Shown here: positions 1-5,607 of the stretch, piece after piece
Layout of the letters: every line of letters begins with the position of its first letter
Position numbering within the stretch: the stretch's first letter is position 1
Source of the DNA: Comamonadaceae bacterium
Lineage (GTDB): Bacteria; Pseudomonadota; Gammaproteobacteria; Burkholderiales; Burkholderiaceae_C
Length of the DNA: 8,145 bases
NCBI GenBank assembly: GCA_947458345.1
Contig: CANHBU010000068.1
Location: forward strand, 1 to 8,145
Direction of reading: 5' to 3'
Position numbers and translations under genes: made by a program
The notes under the pieces: generated by a model
What the model saw: only the letters and a program-made list of their open reading frames with translations
Told to the model about the DNA's origin: nothing
The model's database searches: none

Positions 1-18
1 GGCATCGACCAGCATCAT
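1..18 (-). CDS. vapC: VapC-like PIN-domain toxin, first six codons only (partial)
   Basis: Only the start of this gene is in the window. On the minus strand the antitoxin's TGA stop overlaps an ATG in the arrangement ATGA, and the new frame reads Met-Met-Leu-Val-Asp-Ala up to the edge. Hydrophobic residues followed by an early Asp are how VapC PIN-domain ribonucleases begin; that Asp is normally the first of the acidic metal-binding residues of the active site. The identity rests on this very short N-terminus plus position directly after a VapB-type antitoxin. VapC toxins are typically about 130-140 residues and cleave RNA such as initiator tRNA or rRNA. Start could be either of the two tandem ATGs. 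A toxin of another family is possible, since nothing beyond residue six can be seen. Confidence 0.55.
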
Positions 19-353
19 GGCTTTTTGCGTCCACGGTAGGGCTTGGGCGCAGCTTCTGCAGCCAGGGCCACACGGGCGGGCGGCGAGGGCTCGCCCTGCG
101 GGGGCAACACCGCATAGGCATCGTGAGGCAGGCCTTTGGCCTTCAGGGCTGACTGATTGTTCCGGTAATCGGCCCAGCCTTGGTCAGAGTCGTCCCAATG
201 CAGCTTGCCGCGCAAGGCCAGCAAGCCGTCATAGACCTGGCGCCGCTTGAGCAGGCGCAAACCCTCCTCCACCGCCTCCCGCTTGGTCTTGAAACGGCCC
301 GTGGCCATGACTTCGGCCATGAGCTTGTCGTCAATCACGATGTTGGTTCGCAT
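15..353 (-). CDS. vapB: VapB-family (DUF2191-type) antitoxin with long C-terminal tail
   Basis: A 112-residue protein. It opens MRTNIVIDDKL and continues with the pattern GRFKTKREAVEEGLRLL (residues 19-35), which is the ribbon-helix-helix DNA-binding N-terminus of the VapB/DUF2191 antitoxin family. Residues 45-65 (around LRGKLHW and DDSDQGWADYR) match the region that in these antitoxins wraps around and inhibits the VapC nuclease. The family usually ends there at about 65-75 residues; this protein carries roughly 40 more, rich in Pro and Ala and ending in the basic KPYRGRKKP. The start at 353 is chosen because it fits the family N-terminus and has a GGGAG ribosome binding site (359-363) five bases upstream. 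The frame stays open further upstream, but that part reads through the promoter and into the carboxylase gene. The stop overlaps the toxin start, so the two are translationally coupled. Expression is probably repressed by the VapBC complex at the inverted repeat 369-396. Confidence 0.85.
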   Translation of the reverse strand: MRTNIVIDDKLMAEVMATGRFKTKREAVEEGLRLLKRRQVYDGLLALRGKLHWDDSDQGWADYRNNQSALKAKGLPHDAYAVLPPQGEPSPPARVALAAEAAPKPYRGRKKP

Positions 354-368
354 TTGGGCTCCCGCTGA

Positions 369-396
369 TGTGTATGAATTTATTAAATCATACACA
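369..396. promoter_or_regulatory. VapBC autoregulatory operator (perfect inverted repeat)
   Basis: Two perfect 9-bp arms, TGTGTATGA (369-377) and TCATACACA (388-396), flank a 10-bp AT-rich spacer. The site is strikingly AT-rich within GC-rich surroundings, lies 16 bases upstream of the antitoxin start, and covers the predicted -10 element. Ribbon-helix-helix antitoxins bind exactly such inverted repeats with their toxins to repress their own operon. The repeat and its position are seen directly; the binding is inferred. Confidence 0.75.
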
Positions 397-416
397 CTAC
401 ATCCGGAAAATGCCAA
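387..416 (-). promoter_or_regulatory. Predicted sigma70-type promoter of vapBC
   Basis: On the minus strand TTGGCA (411-416, five of six matches to the -35 consensus) and TATGAT (387-392, five of six matches to the -10 consensus) are separated by 18 bases. Initiation would fall near position 380, giving a leader of about 27 bases before the antitoxin ATG. The -10 element lies inside the inverted-repeat operator, and the -35 element lies in the last codons of the carboxylase gene. Confidence 0.55.
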
Positions 417-2004
417 ACTTGGGGTCCCCAATCGGCGCATTAAGCGCAGCCGACAGGCCCAGGCCCAGCACGCGGCGGGTGTCGGCCGGATCGATGACGC
501 CGTCGTCCCACAGGCGGGCGCTGGAGTAGTAGGGGTGAGACTGGTGGGCAAACTGCTCAAGAATCGGGCGCTTGATCGCTTCCTCTTGCTCGGCCGACAA
601 GGTGCCGCCCTTGGCCTGCAGCGCATCGCGTTTGACGGTGGCCAGCACGCCGGCGGCCTGCTCGCCGCCCATCACGCAGATGCGGGCATTGGGCCACATC
701 CACAAAAACCGAGGCGAATAGGCACGGCCGCACATGCCGTAGTTGCCTGCGCCGTAGCTGCCGCCAATGATGACGGTGAACTTCGGAACACTGGCGGTGG
801 CCACGGCCGTCACCATCTTGGCGCCATGGCGCGCGATGCCTTCGTTTTCATACTTGCGCCCCACCATGAAGCCGGTGATGTTCTGCAGGAACACCAGCGG
901 CGTCTTGCGCTGGCAGCACAGCTCGATGAAGTGCGCGCCTTTTTGCGCCGACTCGGAAAACAGCACGCCGTTGTTGGCGATGATGCCCACCGGCATGCCC
1001 TCGATATGCGCAAAGCCGCAGACCAAGGTGGCGCCAAAGCGGGCCTTGAACTCGTGGAACACGCTGGCATCGACGATGCGGGCAATGATCTCGCGCACGT
1101 CGTAGGGCTTGCGGGTGTCGGTCGGGATCACCCCGCACAGCTCCTTGGGGTCATACAGGGGCGCTGCCGGCTTTTGCAGGCTCACGTCGACTTGCTTGCG
1201 ACGATTGAGCGTGGCCACCGCCTGGCGCGCCAGGGCGATGGCGTGCGCGTCGTTTTGCGCCAGATGGTCGGCCACGCCCGACAGGCGGGTGTGGACGTCG
1301 CCACCGCCGAGGTCTTCGGCCGACACCACCTCGCCAATGGCGGCCTTGACCAGCGGCGGGCCACCCAAAAAGATGGTGCCCTGGTTCTTCACGATGATGG
1401 TCTCGTCGCTCATGGCTGGCACATAGGCGCCCCCGGCGGTGCACGAGCCCATGACCACGGCGATCTGCGCGATGCCCTGGGCGCTCATATTGGCCTGGTT
1501 GTAGAAGATGCGGCCGAAGTGATCGCGATCGGGAAAGACGTCGTCCTGGTTGGGCAAATTGGCGCCGCCAGAGTCGACCAGATAGATGCAAGGCAGATGG
1601 TTTTGCATCGCCACTTCCTGTGCGCGCAAATGCTTCTTGACCGTCATGGGGTAATAGGTTCCGCCCTTGACGGTGGCGTCGTTGCAGACGATCAGGCAAT
1701 CGACGCCCGCGACACGGCCGACGCCCGCCACGATGCCCGCGCAAGGCGCATCACCGTTGTACATGGCATGCGCCGCCAATGGCGCGAGCTCCAGAAATGG
1801 CGTGCCCGGGTCGAGCAGCATCTGCACCCGCTCACGCGGCAGGAGCTTTCCGCGGGCCACATGCTTGGCGCGCGCTGCTTCGCCCCCACCGGCAGCGGCA
1901 TGGGCCAGCTGCAGCTGCAAGTCGGCGACGGCCGCCTGCATCTGCGCCGCATTGGCCGCAAATTCGGCCGACCGCGTGTTGATTTGGCTTGTAAGGACGG
2001 ACAT
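397..2004 (-). CDS. liuB: 3-methylcrotonyl-CoA carboxylase, beta (carboxyltransferase) subunit
   Basis: A 535-residue protein, the usual length of the biotin-dependent methylcrotonyl-CoA carboxylase beta subunit (LiuB/MccB). In leucine and isovalerate degradation it transfers CO2 from carboxybiotin on the alpha subunit to 3-methylcrotonyl-CoA, giving 3-methylglutaconyl-CoA in the cytoplasm. Both carboxyltransferase halves are present: the N half (about 30-290) with [13 protein letters not shown] (166-178), [15 protein letters not shown] (186-200) and [14 protein letters not shown] (209-222); the C half (about 295-530) with CGVIPTD (290-296), [10 protein letters not shown] (344-353) and [16 protein letters not shown] (418-433). 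The glycine-rich stretches near 186-192 and 414-424 form the oxyanion-holding active site. The start at 2004 gives MSVLTSQ and has a GAGGG site (2012-2016) seven bases upstream. The frame stays open further upstream but that segment lacks family similarity. Geranyl-CoA carboxylase (AtuC) is the closest alternative; propionyl-CoA carboxylase is unlikely. The AraC gene diverges from it, and vapBC follows it instead of the usual liu genes. Confidence 0.92.
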   Translation of the reverse strand: MSVLTSQINTRSAEFAANAAQMQAAVADLQLQLAHAAAGGGEAARAKHVARGKLLPRERVQMLLDPGTPFLELAPLAAHAMYNGDAPCAGIVAGVGRVAGVDCLIVCNDATVKGGTYYPMTVKKHLRAQEVAMQNHLPCIYLVDSGGANLPNQDDVFPDRDHFGRIFYNQANMSAQGIAQIAVVMGSCTAGGAYVPAMSDETIIVKNQGTIFLGGPPLVKAAIGEVVSAEDLGGGDVHTRLSGVADHLAQNDAHAIALARQAVATLNRRKQVDVSLQKPAAPLYDPKELCGVIPTDTRKPYDVREIIARIVDASVFHEFKARFGATLVCGFAHIEGMPVGIIANNGVLFSESAQKGAHFIELCCQRKTPLVFLQNITGFMVGRKYENEGIARHGAKMVTAVATASVPKFTVIIGGSYGAGNYGMCGRAYSPRFLWMWPNARICVMGGEQAAGVLATVKRDALQAKGGTLSAEQEEAIKRPILEQFAHQSHPYYSSARLWDDGVIDPADTRRVLGLGLSAALNAPIGDPKFGIFRM

Positions 2005-2093
2005 CGAAAGACCCTCAGGGCAGGTAGGCAGCGCCGGCAAGAACTTGGCCACCCGAGTGCGCAAGGATACGGGAAGACCGCTCGCCCGGGGAC

Positions 2094-2125
2094 TGCAAAA
2101 AAGTTGCATTTCATGCCATTTTGCA
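2094..2125. repeat. Nested inverted repeats, candidate regulator-binding site
   Basis: TGCAAAA (2094-2100) and TTTTGCA (2119-2125) form a 7-bp inverted repeat 18 bases apart. Inside it, TGCAA (2094-2098) pairs with TTGCA (2104-2108), and GCAT-TTC-ATGC (2106-2116) is a further palindrome. TTGCA also recurs as a direct repeat at 2104 and 2121, 17 bases apart, close to the half-site spacing many AraC-type activators recognise. The repeats are seen directly; the function is inferred. Confidence 0.45.
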
Positions 2126-2127
2126 CG

Positions 2128-2154
2128 CCGATTGGGCAGACGACCCAAAATCGG
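2128..2154. repeat. Imperfect dyad upstream of the AraC gene
   Basis: CCGATTGGG (2128-2136) and CCCAAAATCGG (2144-2154) can pair across a 7-base centre, with two unpaired A residues (2147-2148). It ends 13 bases before the regulator's ATG, so it could be an operator for autoregulation or, if transcribed, a small leader hairpin near the ribosome binding region. Confidence 0.35.
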
Positions 2155-2167
2155 ACACACTGGCGCC

Positions 2168-3241
2168 ATGGCCCGCCAAAGACCGCCACCACCCAGCCCA
2201 AGCAAAAGCGATCGCTCAGTGACGCCGATGGCACTCGTGCAGGCCATCGTCCGTGTCTACCAAGAGCGCGCTCTGGACCCCTCGGGGGCGCTGGCCGCCG
2301 CACAAATCGAGCCATCTCTTGTTTCCGATACCGCACAGCGGATCAGCGCGCTGCAGATGGAGCGCCTGTCGGGCCATGCGATGCAGGAACTCGACGACGA
2401 ATCGCTGGGCTGGAGCCGCCGGCGCCTGCCCTGGGGCAGTTACGGCATGCTCATCCGCTCCTGCCTGAGCGCGCCGACCCTGGGCGTGGCCCTCAAGCGC
2501 TGGTGCCGCCACCATGGCCTGATTTGCGACAACGTGGCGCTCATGCTGCAGATCGAACACGGTCAGGCGGCCATCGTGCTGCGCGAGATCGAACCGCTCG
2601 GTCACAGGCGCGAGTTCTGCGTGGTCTCGCTGCTGCGCAATCTACACGGCGTGGCCTGCTGGCTGATCGACTCTCGCGTGGCTTTGCAAGGCAGCGACTT
2701 TCCCTACCCGCCGCCACCCCATGCCGATGTCTATCCCTTGCTGTTCCCGGGGCCGGTGCATTTTTGCGCCACGCCCGAGGGCCAGCCGGCACAAGCGCGG
2801 CTGCGGCTGCACCCGAGCTATCTGGACTTGCCCATCCGGCGCGACGAAAACGCCTTGCGGCAGATGCTGCAACGCGCCCTGCCCTTGCAGGTGCTGCCCT
2901 ACCGCCGCGACCGGCTGCTGGTGCGCCAGGCGCGCCAGGCCATGCTCGATCGGCCTGACGTGACCCAAAATGCGAGCCGCCTGGCCCAGGCGCTGGGTCT
3001 GTCGGTGCGCACCTTGCATCGGCAGCTGCAGCAAGAAGGCACTTCGGTGCAAGCGCTCAAGGGCCAGGTTCGACAAGAGCGAGCCCAAGCCTTGCTCGAG
3101 CGCAGCGCGCTGGCGCTCAAGCAGATCGCCGCCGAAATCGGCTTTCGCAATGAGAAGAGCTTTATCCGCGCCTTCAAGCAGTGGACCGGCCAAAGTCCGG
3201 CGGCCTGGCGGCGCCAGCGTCAAGCGGGCGCGGCCGCGTGA
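2168..3241 (+). CDS. AraC-family transcriptional regulator
   Basis: A 357-residue regulator. The N-terminal part (about 25-215) resembles the arabinose-binding-like effector domain found in OruR/ArgR-type AraC proteins, with a typical [18 protein letters not shown] segment (92-109). The C-terminal AraC DNA-binding domain (about 250-350) has two helix-turn-helix motifs: [18 protein letters not shown] (271-288) and [20 protein letters not shown] (320-339), followed by the conserved GQSPAAWRR (341-349). The ATG at 2168 is the most upstream reasonable start after the control region; [10 protein letters not shown] at 2228 (residue 21) is an equally plausible start because the first 20 residues are Pro/Ser-rich and basic, and neither ATG has a clear ribosome binding site. 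It is divergent from liuB, so it probably controls that gene in response to a leucine-pathway acyl-CoA or acid (inference). Its last 22 bases overlap the 3' end of the convergent HAD gene. Confidence 0.88.
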   Translation: MARQRPPPPSPSKSDRSVTPMALVQAIVRVYQERALDPSGALAAAQIEPSLVSDTAQRISALQMERLSGHAMQELDDESLGWSRRRLPWGSYGMLIRSCLSAPTLGVALKRWCRHHGLICDNVALMLQIEHGQAAIVLREIEPLGHRREFCVVSLLRNLHGVACWLIDSRVALQGSDFPYPPPPHADVYPLLFPGPVHFCATPEGQPAQARLRLHPSYLDLPIRRDENALRQMLQRALPLQVLPYRRDRLLVRQARQAMLDRPDVTQNASRLAQALGLSVRTLHRQLQQEGTSVQALKGQVRQERAQALLERSALALKQIAAEIGFRNEKSFIRAFKQWTGQSPAAWRRQRQAGAAA

Positions 3242-3882
3242 TGCAGCTCGCGCATCGAGCCGAGCAAGCGCACGGCGCCGGCCTCAAGCAAGCTCTGCGC
3301 CGCTGCGCCGGGCGGGCAGTAGGCCCAGACCGTGGCACCGGCGGCCACGCCTGCGGCAATGCCCACCGGCGTGTCCTCGATGACCAGACAGCGACGCGGA
3401 TCGACTTGCAGGTGCGCAGCAGCGGCCAGGTAGACGTCGGGCGCCGGCTTGCTGCGCGGCACTTCATGGCCACTGAAAATTCGGCCGCTGAAAAAATCGA
3501 GCAGGCCCACCTTGGCCAGCATCAATTCGACCTTGAACCGGTCGGCGCCCGAGGCCACGGCCATGCGGGCGCCATAACGCGGCAGCAGTTGCTGCTGCAG
3601 CACTTCGTGCACACCCTCGACGGCGCGGATCTGGCTGGCCAGGCGCTCGTTGCGCCGCTGGTAGAACTGCTCGAGCCAATCGTCACTCAGGCGCCAGCCG
3701 GTGTGCTCGAAGATGAGCTGCGCGCGGTTGCGCACGGTGTGACCGACAAAGTGCCCCATGCCCTCGGCCAAGCTCAGCTGCCAGCCCTTTTCCTCGAGCA
3801 TGTCGCGCAGAACGCCGCAGGTGATCGACTCGCTGTCGACCAACACGCCATCGCAATCGAACAAAAGGGCCTCAAAGCTCAT
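3220..3882 (-). CDS. HAD-superfamily hydrolase, subfamily IA (phosphatase/phosphomutase-like)
   Basis: A 220-residue cytoplasmic HAD protein of beta-phosphoglucomutase/phosphoglycolate-phosphatase type. All four motifs are present: motif I FDCDGVLVDSES (8-19, nucleophile Asp9 and acid/base Asp11), motif II VASGAD (109-114, Ser111), motif III SKPAPD (144-149, Lys145) and motif IV VIEDTPVG (167-174, Glu169-Asp170). Residues about 17-90 form the helical C1 cap that selects the substrate. The protein should be an active Mg-dependent phosphohydrolase on a small sugar phosphate or similar metabolite; the substrate cannot be told from sequence. The ATG at 3882 directly precedes motif I, leaving no room for another start. 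It lies 27 bases after the ExoD-family gene on the same strand. No Shine-Dalgarno is visible; instead TACAAT (3891-3896) sits just upstream and could be a -10 element giving a nearly leaderless mRNA. Confidence 0.9.
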   Translation of the reverse strand: MSFEALLFDCDGVLVDSESITCGVLRDMLEEKGWQLSLAEGMGHFVGHTVRNRAQLIFEHTGWRLSDDWLEQFYQRRNERLASQIRAVEGVHEVLQQQLLPRYGARMAVASGADRFKVELMLAKVGLLDFFSGRIFSGHEVPRSKPAPDVYLAAAAHLQVDPRRCLVIEDTPVGIAAGVAAGATVWAYCPPGAAAQSLLEAGAVRLLGSMRELHHAAAPA

Positions 3883-3909
3883 GGGGCCCGATTGTAAGAA
3901 GGCCGGGCC

Positions 3910-4557
3910 TCAGAACGACCAGAAGCGAACGATCAAGCTCCAGATCCAACCGCCGGCGAGCACCAGCAAAGTCAGGCCCGCCAGTCCGAGCAGGACGGAC
4001 AGCCCCATCATCAGGCCGTCGCGCGTGAGCAGGCCCAAGCCCAGCATCAGCAGGCTGACGGCAGGAAACAGGTTGCCAAAGGGAATCGGCAAAAAGATGA
4101 TCAGGGCCATCAGCACCACCCAGACGCTCCACAAGCCGCGCAGGTGCGGGCCCTGCAGAGCCGGCCAGCGCGGCCGCAGGCTGCGCAAGGCAAACAGGTA
4201 GAGCCAGGCCAGCCAGCGCAGGCAGCGCACCGCCGCGCGCGGCGACAGCTGCAGCGCATCGAGGCGCGCCAGGCCGCTCAGGCCCTCTTGTTGGCGCAGC
4301 CAACGCCAGGCCCAAACCATGATGGCCAGACTGAAGACCGTCCCTGCGCCGGCCACCGGGATGGTGGTGATCAGCGCAAGCACGATGAGCAGCACCGGCA
4401 TGCTGGCCTGGCCGTGCAGAGCCAGCAGCTCATTGAGACTCAGGCCAGGGGCGCTTTGGCCGCGCTCAAGCGCCAGACGGCGCAAGCGCGCCTGTCGCAC
4501 GAAGCGGCGGATAAAAGAGGCGGTCAACACGCCGGTCTGTGCGGGCTGGGCGCTCAA
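3910..4557 (-). CDS. ExoD-family (exopolysaccharide synthesis ExoD) membrane protein
   Basis: A 215-residue inner-membrane protein when started at the TTG at 4557. It shows the ExoD family layout: a soluble basic N-terminus (1-35), LNELLALHGQASMPVLL (41-57), hydrophobic helices at about 52-85, a basic loop (95-140), then helices at about 141-158, 163-178 and 183-212, with the signature LPIPFGN (156-162) and LTRDGLMMG (177-185). ExoD was described in rhizobia, where mutants are affected in exopolysaccharide and alkali tolerance; the molecular role is not established, so no symbol is given. The start is uncertain. The TTG overlaps the upstream gene's TGA (TTGA), which suits translational coupling; an ATG at 4647 in the same frame would overlap the upstream gene by 94 bases and add a Pro/Gly-rich stretch unlike the family; GTG at 4530 is another option. 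The downstream HAD gene follows after 27 bases. Confidence 0.8.
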   Translation of the reverse strand: MSAQPAQTGVLTASFIRRFVRQARLRRLALERGQSAPGLSLNELLALHGQASMPVLLIVLALITTIPVAGAGTVFSLAIMVWAWRWLRQQEGLSGLARLDALQLSPRAAVRCLRWLAWLYLFALRSLRPRWPALQGPHLRGLWSVWVVLMALIIFLPIPFGNLFPAVSLLMLGLGLLTRDGLMMGLSVLLGLAGLTLLVLAGGWIWSLIVRFWSF

Positions 4558-4949
4558 ACGGTTTCCAGGCGGCGGCGCTGGCGACGCGAGATGAACAGGT
4601 GCGCCACAAGCCCCAGGCCAAGCAGCAGCACCCCGCCTGCCGCCCACAGCAGCCCCAGCAGCACCGATAGCACCGAAAACACGCTACCGAGGGCTTCGGC
4701 CGAGGGCATGACCCCGCCCAGCACCTCGAGCAGCCAGCTCAGCCCGGCGTGCAAGGCCTGCAACAGGGCCGGGTCGACCCCAAAGAAGGCCAGCCAGCTC
4801 GGCTCAGGCCACTGCGCCAGCGGCGGCAGCTTCCCAGCCCACTGGGGCAAGGAAGCGGCCAGCCACTGCGTCAATTGCAGAGCGAGCATGCCGGCCAAAG
4901 CCCAAAACACGAGCGCTGCGCCCACGACCAACCACAGTCCAGTTTTCAC
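4554..4949 (-). CDS. Small two-helix membrane protein of unknown function
   Basis: A 131-residue protein I do not recognise. It has an N-terminal hydrophobic helix (about 4-26) that could be an anchor or uncleaved signal, a Trp/Pro-rich middle (30-55) probably outside the cytoplasm, a moderately amphipathic stretch (58-80), and a second strong helix (88-119) followed by a highly basic end, SRRQRRRLETV, expected to be cytoplasmic. The GTG at 4949 is chosen because AGGAAAG with GAGG (4955-4962) lies at good distance; an upstream ATG at 5012 in frame would add 21 residues with no ribosome binding site and no family support. The stop overlaps the TTG start of the ExoD-family gene, so the two are probably made together and may work together in the membrane (inference). 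Confidence 0.72.
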   Translation of the reverse strand: MKTGLWLVVGAALVFWALAGMLALQLTQWLAASLPQWAGKLPPLAQWPEPSWLAFFGVDPALLQALHAGLSWLLEVLGGVMPSAEALGSVFSVLSVLLGLLWAAGGVLLLGLGLVAHLFISRRQRRRLETV

Positions 4950-4954
4950 TTTTG

Positions 4955-4962
4955 CTTTCCTC
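4955..4962 (-). promoter_or_regulatory. Ribosome binding site that fixes the GTG start at 4949
   Basis: On the minus strand the sequence GAGGAAAG lies just before the GTG, with nine bases between GAGG and the start codon. It is the only good Shine-Dalgarno in this stretch and argues for the GTG at 4949 over the upstream in-frame ATG at 5012. Confidence 0.6.
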
Positions 4963-5044
4963 GCGCCAAGCACGCCATGCAGGCCACCCCACAGATCACC
5001 TGCTCTACACACCCGCTCGATTGTGCAAGCGCGCTGCCGGCGCC

Positions 5045-5086
5045 TAAGCCATACGCATAAAAAGGCTTAAAGGACTTGCGCGTATG
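5045..5086. repeat. Overlapping inverted repeats upstream of the membrane-protein operon
   Basis: CATACGC (5050-5056) and GCGTATG (5080-5086) form a 7-bp inverted repeat; TAAGCC (5045-5050) and GGCTTA (5064-5069) form a second one that interleaves with it. The stretch is AT-richer than its surroundings. The two pairings share bases at the 5' side, so an RNA could form only one at a time. Whether it is a protein-binding site, an RNA switch or chance is unknown. Confidence 0.3.
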
Positions 5087-5126
5087 AAGCCGGTGACCAG
5101 GGCCAACTCGGGGGCCAGAGCACTGC

Positions 5127-5146
5127 AAGAAGGCGGCTGCGCCGCC
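5127..5146 (-). terminator. GC-rich hairpin, probable terminator of trkA-trkH-rhodanese
   Basis: On the minus strand, ten bases after the rhodanese stop, GGCGGC-GCA-GCCGCC (5146-5132) forms a perfect 6-bp stem with a 3-base loop, followed by TTCTT (5131-5127). The stem is strong but the U-tract is short and interrupted, so termination may be only partial. Confidence 0.45.
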
Positions 5147-5156
5147 CAAGACCGGC

Positions 5157-5585
5157 TCAGCGCTTGCGCTGGGCACTTTCCTGTTTGTGCTCGTCCAGGC
5201 TGACGACCGGCGCGCCCTGCTTCTTCCAGTCGGCAAAGCCGCCGTCGATATGCGCCACATTGCGCATGCCCATGTCCTGCAAGGTCTTGGTGGCCAGCGC
5301 GCTGCGCCAGCCGGCGCCACAAAACAAGATGAACTGCTTGCCCTCATCGGCAAACACCGGCTTGTGATAGGGCGAAGCCGGATCGACCCAGAACTCGAGC
5401 ATGCCCCGCGGGGCCAGCAGGGCGCCGGGCACCGTGCCTTCGCGCTCGAGCTCGCGCACATCGCGGATGTCGACGATCTGCACGTGCGCATCGTCCAGGC
5501 GCGCGCGCACCTCCTGCACCGAATAGGTGGTGACTTGCGCCATGGCCTCGTCGACCAGCTCCCGAAATCCCTTGGTAATCGGCAT
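5157..5585 (-). CDS. Single-domain rhodanese-like sulfurtransferase
   Basis: A 142-residue cytoplasmic protein with one rhodanese domain (about 18-126). The CH2-type pattern VQIVDIRDVRELEREG (35-50) is followed by GTVPGALLAPRG (50-61), and the active-site loop is Cys89-Gly-Ala-Gly-Trp-Arg94, the six-residue CxxxxR loop of sulfurtransferases rather than the seven-residue loop of Cdc25-like phosphatases. Cys89 would carry a persulfide sulfur; the physiological acceptor is unknown. The C-terminal end is short, charged and disordered-looking (EHKQESAQRKR). The start at 5585 is supported by GAGGAG (5592-5597) six bases upstream. It begins 22 bases after the trkH stop on the same strand, so it is probably the last gene of the trkA-trkH operon, ending before the hairpin at 5127-5146. 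Confidence 0.9.
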   Translation of the reverse strand: MPITKGFRELVDEAMAQVTTYSVQEVRARLDDAHVQIVDIRDVRELEREGTVPGALLAPRGMLEFWVDPASPYHKPVFADEGKQFILFCGAGWRSALATKTLQDMGMRNVAHIDGGFADWKKQGAPVVSLDEHKQESAQRKR

Positions 5586-5607
5586 ACCCGTCTCCTCGTT
5601 CAAAGCC

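Larger units (their letters stand above)
2005..2167. promoter_or_regulatory. Divergent liuB / AraC-regulator control region
   Basis: A 163-bp gap between two divergent starts, so promoters for both must lie here or nearby. The half near the regulator (2094-2154) is AT-richer and full of dyads; the half near liuB holds its ribosome binding site and is GC-rich. I could not find a convincing -35/-10 pair on either strand, which would fit promoters that need an activator. Control of both genes by the adjacent AraC-family protein is inferred from the layout. Confidence 0.6.
4950..5156. other. Intergenic region between rhodanese and membrane-protein operon
   Basis: A 207-bp gap between two minus-strand transcription units. 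It holds a probable terminator of the trk-rhodanese operon (5127-5146), an AT-rich dyad region (5045-5086), and the ribosome binding site of the small membrane protein. A promoter for that downstream unit is expected between the dyad and 4963, but I see no clear -35/-10 pair. Open frames across it are short and have no family features. Confidence 0.5.

Noticed and set aside
354..626. Upstream in-frame extension of the antitoxin to position 626
   Set aside because: The added residues do not resemble the family, would read through the promoter/operator and overlap liuB, and the ATG at 353 has a ribosome binding site and the exact family N-terminus.
1667..2167. Upstream extension of the AraC-family gene to position 1667
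   Set aside because: The extra 167 residues lie antisense to liuB and have no domain; AraC proteins of this type are about 330-360 residues, which fits a start at 2168 or 2228.
2203..2214. Palindrome GCGATCGC, the HIP1 octamer of cyanobacteria
   Set aside because: A single copy inside a coding gene in GC-rich DNA is expected by chance and the other genes do not suggest a cyanobacterium.
2005..2247. Upstream in-frame extension of liuB to position 2247
   Set aside because: It would overlap the divergent regulator's start and adds residues unlike any carboxyltransferase; the ATG at 2004 has GAGGG at the right distance and gives the normal length.
247..2958. A 903-codon open frame on the plus strand, antisense to liuB and running into the AraC gene
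   Set aside because: It mirrors the codon bias of the real liuB frame on the other strand, its translation is rich in His, Gln, Arg and Ala without any recognisable domain, and it conflicts with two well-supported genes. A long stop-free antisense frame is common in GC-rich DNA.
4946..5491. A 181-codon minus-strand frame across the rhodanese gene and the intergenic region
   Set aside because: It overlaps the rhodanese gene out of frame, is Arg/Ser/Cys-rich, and has no domain features.
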